64,000 bases of DNA from Acanthaster planci (lineage: Eukaryota; Echinodermata; Asteroidea; Valvatida; Acanthasteridae): assembly GCF_001949145.1 (NCBI RefSeq), contig NW_019091407.1, positions 1,103,263-1,167,262 of the forward strand, given 5' to 3'. The stretch's first letter is position 1; each line of letters starts with the position of its first letter. Below are positions 60,436 to 64,000 of the stretch, piece after piece. The translations under genes and the position numbers were made by a program. The notes beneath the pieces are model-generated. The model saw nothing but the letters and a program-made list of their open reading frames with translations. It ran no database searches and had not been told where the DNA came from.

Positions 60436-60505
60436 CCGGCAAGCTCGGTTGTCGAGTAGTTACGTCTGCATTGTAAGCAGGAGGTCGTGGGTTTGAGCCT
60501 CAACG
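60436..60505 (+). repeat. tRNA-like SINE fragment
   Basis: CCGGCAAGCTCGGTTGTCGAG, then TAGTTACGTCTGC and GGTCGTGGGTTTGAGCC. The A- and B-box-like parts match the minus-strand core at 7716-7650 closely, so both come from one tRNA-derived family. Confidence 0.55.
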
Positions 60506-60749
60506 TAGTAAAGTTTATGAGTTTTTCGCAAGCTTTTAGGCAATTGTGCATTGAGTGTATTTTATATATACGTCAATGTAAGACAAAAAACCCATTATGA
60601 AAGGGAAACAAATTATTCCTTTTACTTTCAACGAACTTTTCCTCCCTTATATTAATGCACTGTCTATTCCACTTATTTCAAATTTGTATCGCTATATCAC
60701 TTTATTATACATGTAATCTGTATCATTTCACTTTGTATTGGTTTATTAG

Positions 60750-61451
60750 AAAGTTGGAAAAGGTCTATTGGAATTCCATTATTGCTCGAGGTTTTTGTAG
60801 GGAGAGCATTCATCGGCAGCAAATTGACGGACAACGGTGACACCAGCAAACTGGTACGTTCTACCTCCTTTCATTCTTTTTACCCCTGGTTTCTTTCCTC
60901 CCCCTTCCTTATTTATTTTATTTCTGAGGGGGTGGGTGCGTGAGAGAAAGCGCCCACTCGCAGCACCATTATGGCACTCTCAGTAATGCGTGTAGGGCCT
61001 ATGTAAGATAGCTTTTTTCTGACTGCATGTTAAGGATAATAATGCGTGATTTTACTTGATATAGGTTGCAGTTGAGGATATCATTAGACAAATTCAAGAG
61101 GAAAGTCACGAGTAAGTCACACAAGGCAGTGTACCAGTCTTGTGGGGAAAGGATGCAGATTCCCAATAGAGGACTCAGTGAAGACAACCGGATGAAACAC
61201 AACAGAGTTACACCTTCTTGCGTTCTCGTCCTTGGGTGCCCATCGCCACGACCGCCGCCGGCATTGTCACACCTACTGTCGTCAGTCACCATCATTACTA
61301 TCTCAGTCACCAATTTGCTTCATTGAATTATGACGTGACAACTGAGGAATTTTTTCAGTCACTCACTTCATCACCAGATGCCACTGCTTCCCTTCTCTCC
61401 CATTGCCTTATTGCAAGGCTGATGCGACTCGGGAAACTGGACTTACAATGA
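60750..61451 (+). CDS. Last three exons of an unrecognised gene
   Basis: Exons at 60750-60853, 61065-61111 and 61307-61451 have GTACGT and GTAAGT donors and AG acceptors. They join in phase (0, then 2) into one open frame: about 34 residues including LLLEVFVGRAFIGSKLTDNG, then VAVEDIIRQIQEESH, then FASLNYDVTTEEFFQSL and a C-terminus ending RLMRLGKLDLQ before TGA. Three consecutive exons agreeing in phase are unlikely by chance. The first exon begins with two bases of a split codon, so earlier exons exist upstream; 59369-59469 is one possible piece. The composition suggests an alpha-helical soluble domain without signal or membrane segment. I cannot name the family. Confidence 0.45.
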
Positions 61452-62003
61452 GGGGAAAGTGCATTTCCCGACGGTTACTACGGAAAGCCGGAATGGGCCA
61501 ATAAGGGATAGGATGTGCACTTATTTTTGAACTGCGCCTGAATATTTTGGCATCATTTTCTGTTGGCCCAATTTTGTTATCTAGAAGATTATGTGATGGC
61601 TGCCAGAAAAAAAGATTATGTGGTGGCTGCTCGATAATAAATGACAGCCCCCAGAAAATGGTGCTGAAAGATATTATTGGAGCTCTGTACACAATAGATC
61701 ACATCCTTGGCACTCTCCAGTTTCCTCAACGTTGGGCCGACTTCTAAATTTCAAATGTACTTCACTGCGGCTAGAATGTACCCACCAGTCGATGGTAGGC
61801 AGCTGGAAGTTCCCGTAGGGTCGTGTGTAATTTCAGGCTGCAGCCAATTGATTCGAACGCGGCCTTGTTTTCTGGTGGGCGGGGGGTATGAAACGAGACT
61901 TGTAAATGAGGGCGCACTTCATGTTAGTTCTGGTACTTTTTTAAAATACGTACTTTAAAAAAATGCACTTAATTAATCATGTACAATTGAACGCCATCGA
62001 ATT

Positions 62004-62135
62004 ATGAAGCCTAAAACATCCACCACATCATCGGTTGAAGTTCATACATATCTTGACAAAAAGCTCAATCTCGCTGAAGGCCAAAGACTTGCTTTTTTGC
62101 ACCCCCATGGTTCACGCAACATGATGACGCGCGCG
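62004..62135 (+). CDS. Candidate first coding exon, unknown gene
   Basis: ATG followed by 44 codons ending exactly at a CGCG|GTAAGA donor in phase 0. The peptide (MKPKTSTTSSVEVHTYLDKK, then LNLAEGQRLAFLHPHGS) has a coding-like composition. No downstream exon was found before PPP2R5E. It could be an isolated chance frame or a 5' exon whose partner lies further on. Confidence 0.3.
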
Positions 62136-63140
62136 GTAAGAAATTTCCACTTTCTAACTTTTCATTCAGTGTTGACAAAGATGTAACAAAACAAAATCTT
62201 GAAACTAAATGTCTATTATCTTCACGGTAGTAGAGAAATCATGACTTTAAGATTAACCTGCAATGAAAGAAAAATTAAGCGTCACATTTTACACCTCTTA
62301 ACTTGTAACGTTGAAAAAGGAGAGAAAAAGAAGCCAAGAACATGAAACGCACATGCAACTTCATAACTGAAACGCTATGTGTTGTTAATTCAGGCAAACA
62401 GAAAGAAAAAACTGGGTTCCAGACCATTCGTTGGATGATTAGTGAAGAGATAAATGAACCAATACACACGCCTCAATGAAATCAGCTGAACTAACACCTA
62501 AGTGCTTGCGCAGGGTAGGCGCACGGCCTAGGTGGGGTATGTTTTCCATGCATGGGACAGTTTGTGTACATTATTTTTGTCCAGATAATGACCTCTGTAC
62601 CGATGACGTCATGAATACCGCTATCATCCGGGAGTTTCCTGCCTTTCAACCAATCATACAGCTGCATTTTCGTCACATGGTATGACCTCACGGCCAACAG
62701 ATAGCAACACAAACTCTACAGCTCCACCATGTCCATGTAAAAATATGCAGAAACAAGAACTAATTTCAAGCATTTTCGTAAAAATACCATTCCTTATGCT
62801 CCTTAGTTAAGTCCCGTGCACTTGTAGAGTTTTTAAAATTCGGAATGTTCCTACTTGGAGCTGGATCTGATGCTGAGGATTTTTGACACGGATGAACCTG
62901 AGTAACGTTGTCATTTCTTGTCCGTAGAGTACTGTCGAATATCGGGTGTATTCTTGTTCCATTGCATTTGTATTACCATGCTGTTGAGTTGACACTGACA
63001 TACTGTGTGCGTGTTCGTGTATTGGAATGCGGGTTTGATGGTTTTGACGGTTTACCAGATCCAGGCAATTGGAGATAAGTCGGCCAATGGTGTCACAATT
63101 AGCAAGCAGCTAACCCCACACCAGTCGTAGTGAAAAAACA

Positions 63141-63282
63141 ATGTCAGCTGGGCCAGCAGTGGACAAAATCGACCCCTTCACAAAAAAGTCAATGCGAAAG
63201 GGGAAACAGAAAAAGTCACAAGGCTCATCGAAATATCGGTCGAAGAACAGCATAGAACTGCAGCCTCTGGCTTTAATAAAGG
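63141..63282 (+). CDS. PPP2R5E: PP2A B56 regulatory subunit, first coding exon (gene continues past the window)
   Basis: ATG opens 47 codons plus one base and ends at GTAAGA. The peptide MSAGPAVDKIDPFTKKSMRK, then KSQGSSKYRS and IELQPLALIK, follows the N-terminus of vertebrate B56 epsilon: VDKVDGFSRKS, a basic RK-x-RQKRSQSSS stretch and IELTPLPLLKD. The split codon G| would complete the Asp seen in that family. B56 subunits target protein phosphatase 2A to LxxIxE-containing substrates; the HEAT-repeat core lies in exons beyond this window. The first intron begins with AT-rich DNA and a foldback element. Confidence 0.85.
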
Positions 63283-63444
63283 GTAAGATAAATTTTGAGT
63301 TATTGTCCCTTGACAAAGTGTAGGGATGACGTTGTAGGGATTATAATTTCCATGAACCGATCCTGAAGTTTGTTTAAACCATGTCTTTTGGGAAGCCATT
63401 TACTTCCCGTGTTGTATAAGAGCCAAGAATTATCAGTTGACTAT

Positions 63445-63957
63445 GTTATGCCCCAACTACAGTATCAGTCCCAACTATGGGGCAGTGCGAACATCTAGGA
63501 GTGTCACAAATATACGGGTAGCAACTATACCGCACCGGTGAAAACAACTGCAACGAGCGGTTGCGTACTGATCAAAGAAAAGATTGTATAACCCGATCCT
63601 CAGACTGGCAGCGCAGTACCTGTCATTTTGCGAGAATCCCGGATGTCCATGCTGCCCCATAATTGGGACCGACCCAACTATAGTGGGGCCCATCCCAACT
63701 AGAGTGCTGTAGTTGGGCCAGCCCAACTACAGCACAGAGGTCCAGTGTGCATGTGCCAAGCATAAGCCAAAGTCATAATGTTACAATGTAATGTAACTTA
63801 GATAGAATTATGTCAAGTGTTGGATGCATAAACTTGGATAAGGTTGAGAAATTTTCTACAGAAATTGGTCAATAATAGGCGGGCCAGCCCAACTGCAGCA
63901 CTACAATTGGGACTGTCCCAGCTATAGTTGGGACAGATGCTATGGTTAGGGCGTAAC
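63445..63957. mobile_element. Foldback element in the first intron of PPP2R5E
   Basis: Starts GTTATGCCCCAACTACAGTA and ends with the inverted GGTTAGGGCGTAAC. Repeated CCCAACTATAG units occur on the left, near 63665-63735 and on the right, in both orientations, so it can fold on itself in more than one way. No coding frame. Begins about 160 bases past the exon donor. Confidence 0.6.
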
Positions 63958-64000
63958 GACTACATAATACTATGGGCTAACAAGGTATAAAAATTTTCCA

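Noticed and set aside
60182-60442. Minus-strand frame with ATG in good context (MMESKTFLGVLKRTFVYFKA)
   Set aside because: Composition is suggestive but the only donor is weak and no partner exon was found to the left.
1-64000. CRISPR arrays, operons, ribosome binding sites or other prokaryotic features
   Set aside because: Spliced genes, polyadenylation signals and animal-specific families show this is nuclear animal DNA; no spaced direct-repeat array was seen.

Overview
This is a eukaryotic (animal) genomic window. AT-rich introns and intergenic DNA surround short GC-richer exons with GT...AG borders, and there are many inverted-repeat elements and scattered TACATG repeats. Clear orthologues of COX7A, COX7A2L, CCDC170, TOMM20 and PPP2R5E, together with the TACATGTA-rich background, suggest a non-vertebrate deuterostome, most likely an echinoderm such as a sea star. 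The phylum is an inference; the gene identities rest on translated exons. All exon models were made by eye, with splice phase checked across every junction given.

Layout. 358-2111 (-): a two-exon gene for a basic protein of about 138 aa that I do not recognise. 4813-6768 (-): a COX7A subunit gene with two possible last exons. 10657-13664 (+): its divergently transcribed paralogue COX7A2L (the SCAF1/COX7RP type). 15129-23339 (+): a ten-exon coiled-coil protein, probably CCDC170, with an RVxF-type PP1-docking motif. 23.3-31.1 kb: gene-poor. 31084-46251 (-): an 18-exon gene for a 1065-aa protein with four SPRY-like domains, a TIR-like domain and a C-terminal CaaX box (CSIL). 48170-56592 (+): TOMM20, whose first intron holds a foldback element and a decayed MULE-type transposon, and whose 3' UTR holds a 44-bp minisatellite. 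60750-61451 (+): the last three exons of an unrecognised gene. 63141 onward (+): the first coding exon of a PP2A B56 subunit closest to PPP2R5E, running off the window.

Three genes are mitochondrial (COX7A, COX7A2L and TOMM20), and the gene at the left edge may encode a mitochondrially targeted protein. The most unusual object is the multi-SPRY/TIR/CaaX protein, an architecture I do not recognise from any described family; its TIR-like segment seems to lack the usual catalytic glutamate. Second is the duplicated last exon of COX7A. Third is a set of foldback elements whose inverted repeats are built of short degenerate tandem units with related CAACTCG/CAACTA cores, recalling the organisation of sea urchin TU elements.
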